This document shows positions 1 to 11,500 of a stretch of 64,000 nucleotides of DNA, one piece after another. Source of the stretch: Acanthaster planci (lineage: Eukaryota > Echinodermata > Asteroidea > Valvatida > Acanthasteridae). The DNA lies in the NCBI RefSeq assembly GCF_001949145.1, contig NW_019091421.1, positions 906,206-970,205 on the forward strand, read 5' to 3'. Position numbers and translations under genes: made by a program. Position 1 is the stretch's first letter, and each line of letters begins with the position of its first letter. The notes below the pieces were generated by a model, which was given only the letters and a program-made list of their open reading frames with translations, did no database searches and was not told the origin of the DNA.

Positions 1-141
1 TACTTGAGAGCTGATAATCTAGCTCATCACTGTTCCCCTGAAGATGTTGCTGAATCTCTAAAGTGGTTGGCCCACTTGTTGCAGTCAAATGAGTGCATTG
101 CTGATCTGATATACGATCGCCTTTTCAAAGGTACCAAGTAG
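1..141 (+). CDS. Possible 3'-terminal coding exon of an unidentified gene (partial)
   Basis: Frame 1 is open from the first base of the window for 46 codons and closes with TAG at 139-141; the other two forward frames stop within about 12 bases. The peptide starts YLRADNLAHHCSPEDV and ends IYDRLFKGTK. It is amphipathic, with no transmembrane segment, and looks like real coding sequence. The window edge cuts off its start, so the acceptor site and gene identity cannot be seen. I do not recognise the family. A GGTACC just before the stop could be a weak donor, but the in-frame stop makes a terminal exon more likely. Confidence 0.45.
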   Translation, partial: YLRADNLAHHCSPEDVAESLKWLAHLLQSNECIADLIYDRLFKGTK

Positions 142-525
142 TAATTTCCAGGACCACCATATCAAATTTACTATGGAAATTTGCGTAGTGAAAACTTGTA
201 GCATAGGTAGGTAACCTGCCAAGACATGTGCATGTTTTTTGTTTTTATTTGCTGTTTGTTTTCATTTCCAACCGTCCTTTTAAAAAAAGAAATTGTGGCA
301 GCAGTCCCGTATTCCTTGCCTGCAAGTACACGGTTCAGGAAAAACTGGGTGAAAACTCTGTGGGTTTCCATCCCCAGTTTTTTTGATGTGACATTCTAGA
401 AATGAATGTCAAAGGGTAATGAGCCACCTGTTGAATAACTTGGTTTAGGTGTTAATACAGCCTCTTATACTTTCATGTACACTGTACACGTTTACCCAGA
501 ATATCTAGAAAACGTCACTGTCTCA

Positions 526-641
526 GGCCGTGTCCGAAACGGGCTTCCAGAGCCACGGCTAGGTCTTTTGTCTACGCGTCTCCACACATTTCCAATGGAA
601 CAAAGACCTAGACCTAGCTCTTGAGGACAGATTCGGATGCA
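526..641. repeat. 116-bp dispersed hairpin repeat, copy 1
   Basis: Begins GGCCGTGTCCGAAACGGG and ends ATTCGGATGCA. A copy of the same length lies at 56943-57058 with only scattered mismatches. Inside, GGCTAGGTCTTTTGTC is inverted as CAAAGACCTAGACCTAGC, so a single strand can fold into a long hairpin. The end resembles the terminal inverted repeat of the element at 50622-50747. It is probably a non-autonomous DNA transposon. Confidence 0.7.
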
Positions 642-765
642 GCCTTAGTCTCTTTCAGTTTCAAATCCAATCATGCCCCAAAGATATCTCAAGCTTTGTG
701 AAGTTTCTTTTCCGTACATGTTCTTGAAATTCTGTGAGCACTGAAACTGTGTGCCAAGTAGACAT

Positions 766-833
766 GCATTGTTTGTTATTCTTAGCATAGGAATAGCTAG
801 CATTGTTCGTTATCCCTAGCATAGGAATTGCTA
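766..833. repeat. 34-bp unit in two direct copies
   Basis: Units 766-799 and 800-833 both start GCATTGTT and end AGCTA/TGCTA, with four mismatches. This is a local tandem duplication with no coding meaning seen. Confidence 0.75.
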
Positions 834-1964
834 GCACAAACCTCATTATTGATTTGTGCCTGTCTGTGCATGGCACACAGTATGCCATGGGGTAGGCACC
901 CTTGTGGAACACAAATGCGCTTTTGTCTATGTACCAAACATGCATGCAAAACACAATGGGTTTATCTGCAGGCAAAATTGATTGACCTTCTAAAGAAAAA
1001 TTCACAATATCCAACATTTTTGTTGACCTTCAGCACTTCCACTATTTCATGGTTTAAATGTCATTTCAGAAGTCACTGGACTAGTGGTCCTAGTGGTTCA
1101 GAAATTTACTGGAGTGGACAGAAAACAGGTTTTCAAAACTATTGCAGTATTCTCTGGGCATGTACAGTACATGTATTATTTTACAGATGATTAATTGCCA
1201 GTCTCTTTTCTGTTTAAAGAATAATGTCTGTTAAAATATAACATGCCCAGCTCACTCAAGGCGAACAAAGAACATCAACACTGACCGTGCAAAGGGTGTT
1301 GCTAGAAAGGTTCCATTTTGCACAGTTAACAGGGTTTTATGTTTAAATTTTTCTAATCTGTTGTGGTTTTTGACTATTTCTACATGTAAGTTATTGGAAC
1401 TTCAGATTAAAAATTTTGCTTTCAGCTGTTTACATTGGGCGTTTATTTACACTGCAAAGATCTGAAATATATGTGTACAGTATGTGTTCTAAATACATAT
1501 TTATTTTATCTTTCTCTGTATATCTTGAGTCATTTTTTTCTCAGTACACCTGTATGTACATGTATGAACGTTGAATACATAAATTGTTCAGTGACAATTT
1601 TGCCCTTGAATACTTAAAGCCGATAAAAGTTTTTAAAGTATTCTGAAAATGATTAGTTTGAATAGTTTATAGGATGTTTCTTGGGTGATGCGCCACACAA
1701 AATTCTCTTCACTTTGGAGTTGTTTGAAAATTGAATAAACAGGAGCTAGACTTAGTACTTCTTGAGTGTGTTAAAATTGCTGGTTAGCTGCTAAAAATGG
1801 AAGTGTTACACTTGCCACTCTTGAACTGTCCCTCTCTAGCTTGTATGGTTGCATCTTACACTTGGATATGACGGGCAAAAATACACGCTCCTGTGTACAT
1901 GTACATTTATCTGCACATGTGCACTTAAGTTTTATGTATATTTGCTATTGTTTTGTTTGTAAAC

Positions 1965-2572
1965 GAATACACTGTCTATTCAGAAGAGGCTAAACTCGGC
2001 CATTTTACGTTCCGTTACAATGATGCTTCACTGCTTAAAATGGTATTCTTAAAGCTGGAAAAAAAAGTTATATTAAGAACATCATTCTTTGCATGACAAG
2101 ATAATGTTTCTTGAAATGCAGCCCGGCAACTATTTTCTTATGTTAAGAAAAGCAGGAAAAGTTACCCTTTTCAACAGTGCGTATTTGTATGTGCACTTTA
2201 TCATTGTATTTATTTGCTACTTGTTGCTTATATATGAATATACTGTATATATTTACTCAGAAGAGGCTAAACTCTAACATTTTTATTCAATTTTTGCTCC
2301 GTTTCTAACAAGAATGAATATTCTGTATGTTTAATCAGAAGTGGCTAATCTCTAAAAGTGTATGTAACTCTGTGCGACTCTGTTGCCTGTTTACAGTGAA
2401 TATACTGTTTATTTACTGAGAACGGACTAAACTCTACAATTAAATATAATTTTTGCTCCTTTTGGCTTGTAAATATTTACTCAGAACAGACTAAAATCTA
2501 CAATTTAATATAATTTGTGCTACTTTTTGGTTATGAATACATGTATTTACTCAGAAGAAGCTAAAATATATG
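1965..2572. repeat. Degenerate tandem array with CAGAAGAGGCTAAACTC core
   Basis: The core CAGAAGAGGCTAAACTC or a close variant recurs near 1981, 2260, 2336, 2418, 2482 and 2554. Each copy is preceded by GAATA-ACTGTATAT-TTTACT-like sequence; the later copies are followed by TACAATTTAATATAATTTTTGCTCC. The last units are about 65-80 bp apart. The first two are about 280 bp apart, with matching flanks, suggesting an older, larger duplication. This is a diverged minisatellite. Confidence 0.7.
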
Positions 2573-4454
2573 GAGGAATGTGTGTTTGAAAGTGATCTTA
2601 ACAACATTTACAGATTAGACTAATTAAAAGACTTGTAATACATGTACTTTACATACATCTATCCCAAGTTTGTGCAGGTATTTTCAGTACATGCTCTGCC
2701 CAATACCCTGCTTGTTTGTAGTGTTGGTAGTAAGTAATCTCATTTTTGTGAGGAATTGACAGCACCGATATTTTGGAAACAGTACTAGCATTTCTAATGA
2801 TGGAAGGATAATTGTTTGTGGATGAAAAATTTTAGTAGGTTGTTCAAAAAAACAAACAAAACAAAACAAAATCTTATCCCCCACTCAAATTTTGATGTGT
2901 CACTGGGCAGATTGCCAATTGCAATGAGGGCATGGTGGTGCCGATGTGTGTAGTGAATTATTAGGGCCATAATGTTGTTTGATTTAAAACCAGTCATTGT
3001 AAATCTATTTTGATATCTCTGGGAGTGGGAGTTTTGAAGACTGTAGTTTTTAACCTTTTTTTGCTTAAAAAAGATTACATGTACTCAGAAGATTGTAGAC
3101 ATGGTATTTTAGATGCTTGCCCCGTAATGTTAAAATTTTTAAAGGTATCTTTTTAATAAGGGAATAAATATGCGCTTGGCCAGTCTTAAATGTGCATTTA
3201 AGACCTGCTCAGGAGAATGAATACTGATAATTATGGTGCCCTCGCTTGCGGCTAGAATTTTATTTCCATTTTCCCAAACACCCCCATGTTACCATTTTAT
3301 TGTGTATTCCATGTGCAAGATGTCCAGAAGAATCTCCATATATGGACTTGGTACATGCATAGCGCGTTCTGCATCCCGCATCCCACGTCACACACAGACT
3401 CTTGACTAATAGGGATGGATTAATTGTCTCAAAAGTCATTTGATTTCAGATGTGCCCATTAACCCTGACCCTCCATGATCCTTCAAAATCTAGCAAAAGT
3501 TTTGTTATGACAAAGGGTCAAAGAAGATACAGCCCCTCTTCTGCATACGGCTGGGTAGCCCCGTAAAGTTGAATTCAAAGATTGTGCCATTGGCTTTGTG
3601 TACTGTGTAGGATTTTATTGGATTTTGGTGGATTCAGGAGGGATCTTGGACTGAGAGCATACAGGATTTAATAAATATTTGCAGTGAACATGCATCATCA
3701 AGACTTGTTCTCAGTACATTAAACTTTACCTTTGTAATACGTACAAAGTACACGTACTCGGAAGAGTTAAATCTGAGAGTTTCTGTTTACAGTTACAATT
3801 TAATCTTGGATTTACAAATTGCCTACTTTAATTTACATGAATTGCTGTATTTTTACGGATCCTGTTGAAAACCACTGTACCCATTTCTATGGTTATTACA
3901 AATTTCAAAATGTGGAATGTAACATTTGTTTAAATGCCACAGTAAAAGCCATCAGTAGCTACAAGTATCTGTAATTACCTTCAAATTTGCTTTTTTCAAT
4001 CAAATTATTAATTCTGTCAGTGCTCTCTGGCTGATTTGTAGTGGTAAAAGAGGTGTATTCAGCACAAACTGAAATTCAGATTTGTTCATTCTACACAGAA
4101 AAGGTTTGCTTCAGTGACTAAAGTCTGATTTTAAAAATTAAGAGTGAGGTACTGTTACTGTGAAAGTCAACTGGCAAATAGAATCCTTCATTTTTCTGTG
4201 TTTCCATGAACAGTCTGCCACGTTTTTAATCCAACCATTTCAAATTTGTCTTAATCAAATGCTTTGCTTTTTCACCACAGTGTTGGGTTTTGGGCCAATT
4301 TGGGAAGACCTGAACTGATCAGGGTCACAAAGTCTAAAAAGGGCATTGGAGGAGTGCCTCAGAAATTTGTCAGCTCTTCAATCACTCGCTTCCATTCTCT
4401 CAACAACAGATGCTTCCTGGAGTCAGGCACTTTCATTGGAGTTGGGAATTGTTT

Positions 4455-5387
4455 TCATGCTTCTCCGTCTTTCCTGTATTCTAAATTGTTGATTGAATTC
4501 AGCAGCTCCAAAGTTCCTTGCACCAGCTGAATATCCTCTGGCGAGGCATACAGGGTAAAATCTTCCAGCTTGACATCAGTGAGTTGCTCTGCGCAGGGAT
4601 GCCGGTCGTAATCGCTAAAGCCTTCTTCACGGGGATTGTGCCATTGGCAGTGGTTGGCAGATGTCTCAGATGTTCCAGCAGGCTTTTCAGGCTGGCCAAC
4701 ATTCTGGCCTGCATCCTTTGAATTAACAGAGCAAGAGTTCCTTGGAGTAGACTGATACCTTGGCTCTGGTGCCAAACAAGTTTCAGTTCTTGCTGACGGT
4801 GTAGTGGACACTTGTGGGAAGAGCCTCGGATGATGAGATGTCCAACACCAAGTTTGCCGACCCAGTGGAACACCTAGTTGTGTCTTTTTCCTTTTCGATG
4901 ATACCCAACGTGTGTATGGATACCTTGAAGGTGTAGATGATGACTCTTTGGTCGAGTCTGTCTTCAGCTGCTTTTGATAGCCACTTCTTTGTCCCGTATC
5001 CTTTGTTTCGAGAGGTTGACTGAATTCATGAGATGAACCAGAAGCTTCATTTTGATAATCTTTGGTCAGTTCACTGGACCCACCACCCTCTGAATGATGA
5101 ACACTGTTTCCTGGTTGGCATCTGCCACCTTCCTGTGGGCATTCACAACATTCTTGTTGATGATCCTCGGTGCTGGTTAAACCATCCTCTGAATTCGTCA
5201 AAAGCACTATTCTTGTGTCTGAGGGTCTTGCATGTGCAGTCTCTGACGGCACGTGCTCTTGTTGAGAGTGTGTCCCCCTGTTTCTGACCATGGCCGGAAC
5301 AGGTGTGTTCTGGGGTGTCTTGATCATGATGCCAGGCTGTGCCCATGCTGGTTTCTTTGCTGATTTAGGTGATGTTTCTGTATCTTC
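4455..5387 (-). CDS. Coiled-coil gene, last exon
   Basis: Acceptor TTTTAG, then EDTETSPKSAKKPAW, open for 310 codons to the stop at 4455-4457. Polar and low in hydrophobics until the C-terminal 50 residues. No obvious AATAAA close downstream; the nearest minus-strand copies lie about 1.2 kb away near 3257-3302. Confidence 0.75.
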   Translation of the reverse strand, partial: EDTETSPKSAKKPAWAQPGIMIKTPQNTPVPAMVRNRGTHSQQEHVPSETAHARPSDTRIVLLTNSEDGLTSTEDHQQECCECPQEGGRCQPGNSVHHSEGGGSSELTKDYQNEASGSSHEFSQPLETKDTGQRSGYQKQLKTDSTKESSSTPSRYPYTRWVSSKRKKTQLGVPLGRQTWCWTSHHPRLFPQVSTTPSARTETCLAPEPRYQSTPRNSCSVNSKDAGQNVGQPEKPAGTSETSANHCQWHNPREEGFSDYDRHPCAEQLTDVKLEDFTLYASPEDIQLVQGTLELLNSINNLEYRKDGEA

Positions 5388-7250
5388 CTAAAATTCATAA
5401 AAGAGCACATATTATGCTTTTTAAGTCAATGTTGTCTTGAAGGCAAGGCAAGCTTGCCAGGAGTGGAAACACCGGCCTTGTGTTTTCAAGATGAACTTTT
5501 CAAGACGTGTCGGGGAAATGTTAAGTTTAATTACGGGTTTTGCGTTGTGTCTTTTCTATTTTGGCCTGAAACTATGGACAGAGGTTCTGATACAAAGTTC
5601 ATAGATGGCACTTTCAGTGACCCTTGATCTTGACATGAAAATTGCACATTTACGAAAATTCATTTAGCCCCCCCCAGGAAAAAAATAATCAAGGATATTA
5701 CAATTCTTTTAACATACACCATTTTTTTCACACCTTTTTACAATGAGAGCAGCATCTGCAAAACAAGACTCTCACCAGCTGAGGAGGCTCATCAACTTCA
5801 GCCTCTGCGCTCTGCTCTTTCGCCCTTTGCATTTCCAACACCGCCCTAAGTGCCTCATTCTCCCTCTGCAGATCGAAGATCTTCCACTGCAGCTTCCGTA
5901 TGGCCTTCAAGGTGTCAGCAGTGGAGACGGAGGTCGATCCGGAGGAGGAATTGGACGATGATGAGGCCCTCTTGGCTGGCTGCGATACCATGGAGTCCAG
6001 CTGGGAGGTCACGCGTTGTGCGTGTTTTTGAAGATCCTGTAACACAAGTAAAAACAGGCTGTTTGACTTCACGTTGTTTTGTTTTCGAGCATAGTTTGGA
6101 AAATCAGAGGAAGTTCTTTTTTACACGACGAACAGCCAGCTTAATTTTTGTTGATTTTCTTGACTGTTATGTTCCTCTTTATTTTGCAGACAATAATTCT
6201 AACCCCCTAAGTCTTTCTAAAACTTTAAGAGACAGTTGGGTACCCAGGGTGAAATTTCTGAGGGCAAACACAGGGCTGCACACTTTTTTTCATGGGAAAA
6301 AATGAAAGCAAATCAATTTGGGCTTGTACAGACGCTGTGTGCGTTTCAAAATTGTTCATTTCAAATGGGGAATCCGGACGGGAAGACTAAAAGGGCACAG
6401 AATTTGGCAATCCTTGCTTTTAGGACACTTCCCCGTTATAAAAAAAAAAGTGTCACTTTATAGTTTTCATCTTCTTACTAGGTGTGTATCAATCCATAAT
6501 TAACTTTGAAGCCATGGGAAATCTGCCTTTTACACAAGTAACGGATTGAAAAGTGATTTCGGAGACTATTCTGGAGTTTCAGACATAGAGTATGTCATAA
6601 AGTCCCCAATACTGGGATCCTAAGAACTAGCGAGGATTGCCAAGATTTTCACTGGGAGAGGGGAGACCTACCCTCCCACAGTTAAGCCAGTGCTTATCAT
6701 CAGAGCTTGGTGTTAAATTTCCCTGCGAATTTTTACCGTGAGTTGTTCTTCCATCACGCGACAGCGTGTGTTCACATCAGTCAGCATATTGAGGAACATT
6801 GTCACGGACGCTGAATCCATCTCGCGATTATTGTCGTTTTTATACCAGAACTAAGGACAATTGAAAAAACGAAAAAGAAAAGAAATTTAACCTCAAATGG
6901 AATCCCATAGGCTTTATTTGAGAAACTAAGTAATTTCAAACTAAGTAGGTAAACCAATATTCTGAAATAACCCTACTGTCCCTTACCCTCCCCCCAAAAA
7001 AATCAAATAGTAGGTACATAACTGAGTTAGTTCAGGCGATTAAAATATATTTAGCACGTGTTAATAATAATATGAAATATTTCTTATGTCATCAGTTACA
7101 TTTAATGCTTACATTCCCGTCATTATCTTGTCTACATCTCCAAATAAACGCCTCCACTTCGCCCCGTGAATCCCCGGTCCAGCCCCGAGAGAAAGAACCA
7201 CCGACATAGGCAGATGTCCCTGCCGGCGGATTGTTGTAATAAGTAGTCAT
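4455..7250 (-). CDS. Unrecognised coiled-coil, Ser-rich protein, 481 aa, four exons
   Basis: Coding exons (transcript order): 7113-7250, 6737-6850, 5776-6036 and 4455-5387. All junctions are GT-AG in phase 0 and the total closes at 481 codons plus stop. The start MTTYYNNPPAGTSAYVGG is the only Met in exon 1. Residues 85-171 carry a Ser-rich linker followed by a helix, about residues 125-160, with coiled-coil heptads (TLKAIRKLQWKIFDLQRENE). The last exon encodes about 310 polar, Gln/Ser/Thr/Pro-rich residues, probably disordered, ending in a more ordered tail (QLTDVKLEDFTLYASPEDIQ). No signal peptide or membrane segment is visible. The gene is divergent from the CDR2-like gene, with start codons 1.2 kb apart. 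I do not recognise the family; a cytoplasmic or cytoskeletal scaffold role would be a guess. Confidence 0.75.
5776..6036 (-). CDS. Coiled-coil gene, exon 3
   Basis: Acceptor TTACAG, donor GTGAGA, 87 codons starting DLQKHAQRVTSQLD. Contains the Ser-rich linker and the main coiled coil. Confidence 0.75.
6737..6850 (-). CDS. Coiled-coil gene, exon 2
   Basis: Acceptor CCTTAG, donor GTAAAA, 38 codons (FWYKNDNNREMDSASV to VMEEQLT). Predicted helix; Cys at two positions. Confidence 0.7.
7113..7250 (-). CDS. Coiled-coil gene, exon 1
   Basis: 46 codons from the ATG at 7250, ending in NDGN followed by donor GTAAGC. Encodes a short aromatic, Gly-rich N-terminus. Confidence 0.7.
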
Positions 7251-8468
7251 GATATCAGCCAAAATCCTTTCACTACTTTATGTGTTTTTCCCTCACTGCA
7301 GTGTTCAAGGGTGTGCTGCTCCACTTTGATTCCCCTCTTCGAAATTTCCAAGTAAACACTTCTGAACGCACGCGATGGAAACTTTATTATGCAACGCGTG
7401 CGTCTTCCGTACTTTCTCGCGTTTGCCTCAAGAAGTCGCAATCTCTGATTTCAACGGCCACGCCCTGGGTCACACCCATTTCCCTCTATTGCCCAAATAC
7501 CATCATCTACCAGCCTTAGATTTATTTCATTGGATGCAAAGTTGTAAAATAAAAATTCCTGGCTAGATCACTCGAAATACAGCGCGGTGTACACAGAGCG
7601 TGTGGCGGGAGGAACTTGCAATTGGTATATTAAATTTGTGTAAAGAATGACTGCGGGAAAACCATAAGGTGATCCATGTCATTGATCTTCGTTAATATAG
7701 TGGAAATCATTGTCAAGTAGAATATGTAAGTAGAATATATAAGTTTCTACTGTCATAGTATTTAGATATATTGAGATAGAAAACCTCAAAAGTTAAATTT
7801 TTCGTCCGTCCTCGATGGTAAATCTGTTAATGTTACACCGTAATTGTCACATGTAAAGGTAGACTGTAAGGTAAAAAAAAATTAGCTGCACTTTAGATTT
7901 AAACCTAAGGAGCTTTGGTTGAATCTGCCCCCGTACACATCTCCGACACCTCCTGTAACGAGTCTTTATGAATTGGTTTAATTTCACGATGAAAAATGAA
8001 ACATTTTTTTAAAATTATTGATTTATTTGCCCATCAAATTTCACAGAAATGTGTCAACATGCGTCTGTGAAGGGGGTAGTAGGGGCCGCATATTGAGAAG
8101 AGAACTGTTTAGGGTTATTCATTTGGATTCATTTTACGGAATAAAGAAAACGTGGGAAAACTGTGATTTTTTCCATAGAGCTAGTATTATTGTTTTTTTA
8201 AATACAGCTGTTTTTCTCAGCTGCAAAGTCCCTTTTCATGTCGATAGAGGGCGCTATTGAAGTTCACCGTAAACTTGCTGCTTTGCCACGCGGTAAATCC
8301 ACATCATCATCAGTTAGATCGGCCCTAAACGTAACATAAGGCTAGCTTGGCCTATAGGCTGAGCACTCGATCTGATCGGTACCCCAAACGGAAGGTAAAC
8401 ATTTAGCAGGTCTCATCGATTTTGACACGGATTCTGACAGTTTCTGGACTTGTTTTGAGATAAGACCG
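7251..8468. promoter_or_regulatory. Head-to-head intergenic region, likely shared promoter
   Basis: The 1.2 kb between the divergent start codons of the coiled-coil gene and the CDR2-like gene contains no long coding frame. This arrangement suggests a bidirectional promoter, but I see no convincing TATA box and transcription start sites cannot be placed. 5' UTR exons may also lie here. Confidence 0.4.
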
Positions 8469-8586
8469 ATGTGGTCTAGTGTGTACTCGAGTAGAATGCC
8501 CAGAGGAGGCGACGACATGGCAGATTCGGGATCATTTGACGACGAAGAATTAGGGACTGATTTGGCAGATGGCTGGTACGAGAACG
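8469..8586 (+). CDS. CDR2: CDR2-like exon 1
   Basis: Encodes an acidic N-terminus (SFDDEELGTDLADGWYEN), as in the vertebrate leader before the first coiled coil. Ends in phase 1 at donor GTACGT. Confidence 0.85.
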
Positions 8587-11500
8587 GTACGTATGTGTAT
8601 GGTGCTACTGTTTTGTTATTTTATGCACGTTCGGAACGCCTGCTGTGTGGATCTGAAGATGACTCAGTAATGTCATAACTTCCCCGTGATCACTCAGGTT
8701 ATCGTACAGGCTGGGAGGGTGGTTGCGAAGCCGGTCTAAAAGATCAATTGGAATGGGTGTGTCATGGGTGGAAATCTGTCAGGATGATTGGCATGGTCAC
8801 GGGTGGGGGTGGGGCTGATCATTTTTACTTGGTACTTGTTTTGAGAATTCAGGAGTAAGGTCGTTTAACTTTCAGGGGTTGTACTGGCTGTATATATGCA
8901 TCTCAGTACATTTATGTACATGTATGTTCAACAAGGAAATAATTCTATGTTGTATCATCATGAGTTCATGACCATCACAGTTTATAAGAATAAAGTATCA
9001 AAACACTAATTTTAATTTACCCTACCCTGCCTACTTTGAAACCTGTTCCCTATATACACCTAATCCCCATTCCTCACAAAACCATGCATAAATTTAACAG
9101 ACACTTCCATGCCTTTTAAATCTGTTCATGTTTGGGACATGACTATCATGATGGTCTGACGGGGAATCTGTCCTACATGTAAAATTATCCTTAGACCTTT
9201 GTAAATTTTGTCATTTAATTGTTTGCTTTGTTCTGGCAATTTTGTATTTTGTTTTATTAGTTTTAGGGAAAAACATTAATGTCTTTTCAAGCAAAATGGA
9301 AAATTTTGTCTTACGTGAAGAACAAATGTGGAAAATAATCCCCTTTGGGGTGACCTACAATCAACTTTTGCAGAAAGATGTTTCTAAATAAGGCCTTTAA
9401 AAGAGATTGGACTCTTAAAATGAGAAATGGAAGCCAGCAAAACATGTAAAGTATATCACTTTGAAAAGAATGTTGAATCCATCCTCCATTATTTTATCAA
9501 ATATCATCCGAATTAAGGTCAGCCATTGCAGAAATGCTGAAAAGACATGAATCTTGGACTGAGAAAATTGTCAAATTTTGTTAGGAATAACACTGTACTT
9601 AGAAAATTGTTCTTGAATCCAATGGACTTGGCACAAAGCTGCTGCAGTGGAGTCAGGATACCACATTGTTTCTTTCAGTTTTTATTGTACAATACACAAT
9701 GTAGCATAACGTTTGTCTTTCTTTTTTTGGCTTCCATCCCTCAAGATCTCCACCTTGCAGCTGAACTGGGCAAGACATTACTCGAAAGGAATAAGGAGCT
9801 GGACGAGAATCTCTTGGCAGCGCAGCAAGAGAATGAAGAGCAGGCCATGCAGATTGTGGTAAGTGTGATCAGCTTGTCAAAGGAGGTACATGTACCGTAC
9901 ATGGATGTGTACAATCAAACAGCGCGGTAGTCCAGTCCATCACAGGTCCTGTCACATGTCCAGACCAATCATTCAGTAGCCGGTCGGCAGAGGAATGCTT
10001 TTGTTACAGGTCATTTGCATAACGTGGACTTGGTTTAACCCCAACACCCAGGCCCTTCTGCTAGGGACCCTCCTCAATCCTCCAGAATCCTCCAATGTGG
10101 GGGGTGAAAAATTTGGATTCTCCCTCAATCCTCCAAAATCCTCCAAAACCGCCAGAAGGATTTTGGAGGATTGAGGACGATTAGGGTCAAGACTGAATAC
10201 GTGGTGATGGATTTGCAAGGACTTGCAGTGAATTGTGATGGACTCAGCTGTGCCATTGCAGTAAAACAAAGATGTGATGAGAGATACTGCTCTGCTATTT
10301 TTGAGGGGATGGTGGAAGCTTAAAAGCATGGTGTTGACTTACATGTGGGTAAATGTACGTGTACTTCTTTCCTATTATGTATTAGTCAATGAAAATGTGA
10401 AAAATTTCTCGCATAAAATCATCCAACATCCAAACTGCACTTTCATTTTGATCCCTGAAAAATTAGGACAGTACTGATTTTCAAATTTTGTTGGTTTGGT
10501 TTGGAAACTCACAACCAGGAAACAAGAATCGATTTAAAAAGAAAATGAAAATCACCGTATAGTTGCCTGATTCCATGCTAAAAAGGAAGTGGCAAGCAAA
10601 AACGATAGAGGGAAATGTGTACGAGATGAAGGAAAGAAAAGTTAACCTTTTGCATGATCTGTGTAACCTTTCCTATTTGGATAAACTCCGACTCTGTTAA
10701 AAGGTCGTGTAATGTATTTCTAAATGTTTGGAGACTTAGTACATGTACCTGTTGATGTAAATTTCCTCGAGGTTCATACGTCTGCTGCCCGTTCAAAGGG
10801 CAGCAGACGTATATTGCCCTACCATGGTACCTCCCACCTCTCTAGTTAGCTCTTGACACCAGGGATTTCTCATTCAACTTGTCTTCTCTTCCATTTATCT
10901 CAGAGAAGCCTTTGTTCGTGCTTTTATTTTGTCAGTGAAACTGGTGAAGTCACTCATATGACAATGTAAATTGTCTATGAAGTTGTCCTCACATTAGGGC
11001 GTCTATCCAGGGTGTCGTACATGTATGGCATCGACTTCCTCTTTGTCTTGTAACTTTTACCCGGTCATGGGTTTGGGCAGGTACTTTGTCAATCATGTCC
11101 CATCTCTTGACGTTATTTTTCCCATGTCATGGTGTTCAGGGGAAGGAATACTAATGATTGCAGCTTTCTGTACTCTAAATTCGTGAAGTAGCCATGTCAC
11201 TTTTGTGAAACATCCTCAAAAAACTTTCCTCAAAAAATTAATTTTTCCAGCTTTCCTGAGATAATTGGTAGAGGTGTTACGGGTCTGTTGTAATGCCAAC
11301 CTTTCTACATCATCCTGTAGGGCACTCTCCTCACCGACCCCTTGTGACCTGACATACATCAGCCATTGACATTTGGCAAATTGCTCAGTGCTGTACAGAG
11401 TACTTACTCAGTAGGCAAACCCTCTTTATAGAGTACCGAAGTGAATACGTCACGCACACAATTAGTGTGTAAGAGGCATAAGCCCGAGAACCAGCGCATG

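Larger units (their letters stand above)
142..4454. other. Intergenic/3' UTR stretch with repeats
   Basis: No convincing exon was found. The stretch lies between the end of the left-edge + strand frame and the 3' end of the minus-strand coiled-coil gene, so it probably carries both 3' UTRs. It holds a 116-bp dispersed repeat (526-641), a 34-bp direct duplication (766-833), a degenerate tandem array (about 1965-2572) and a degenerate hairpin near 3460-3660. All short frames here look like chance. Confidence 0.5.

Noticed and set aside
8227-8262. CTCF-like word (AGAGGGCGCT) near 8246
   Set aside because: Only a short core match; the same GAGGGCGCT word occurs elsewhere (for example 30768, 42912), so binding cannot be claimed.
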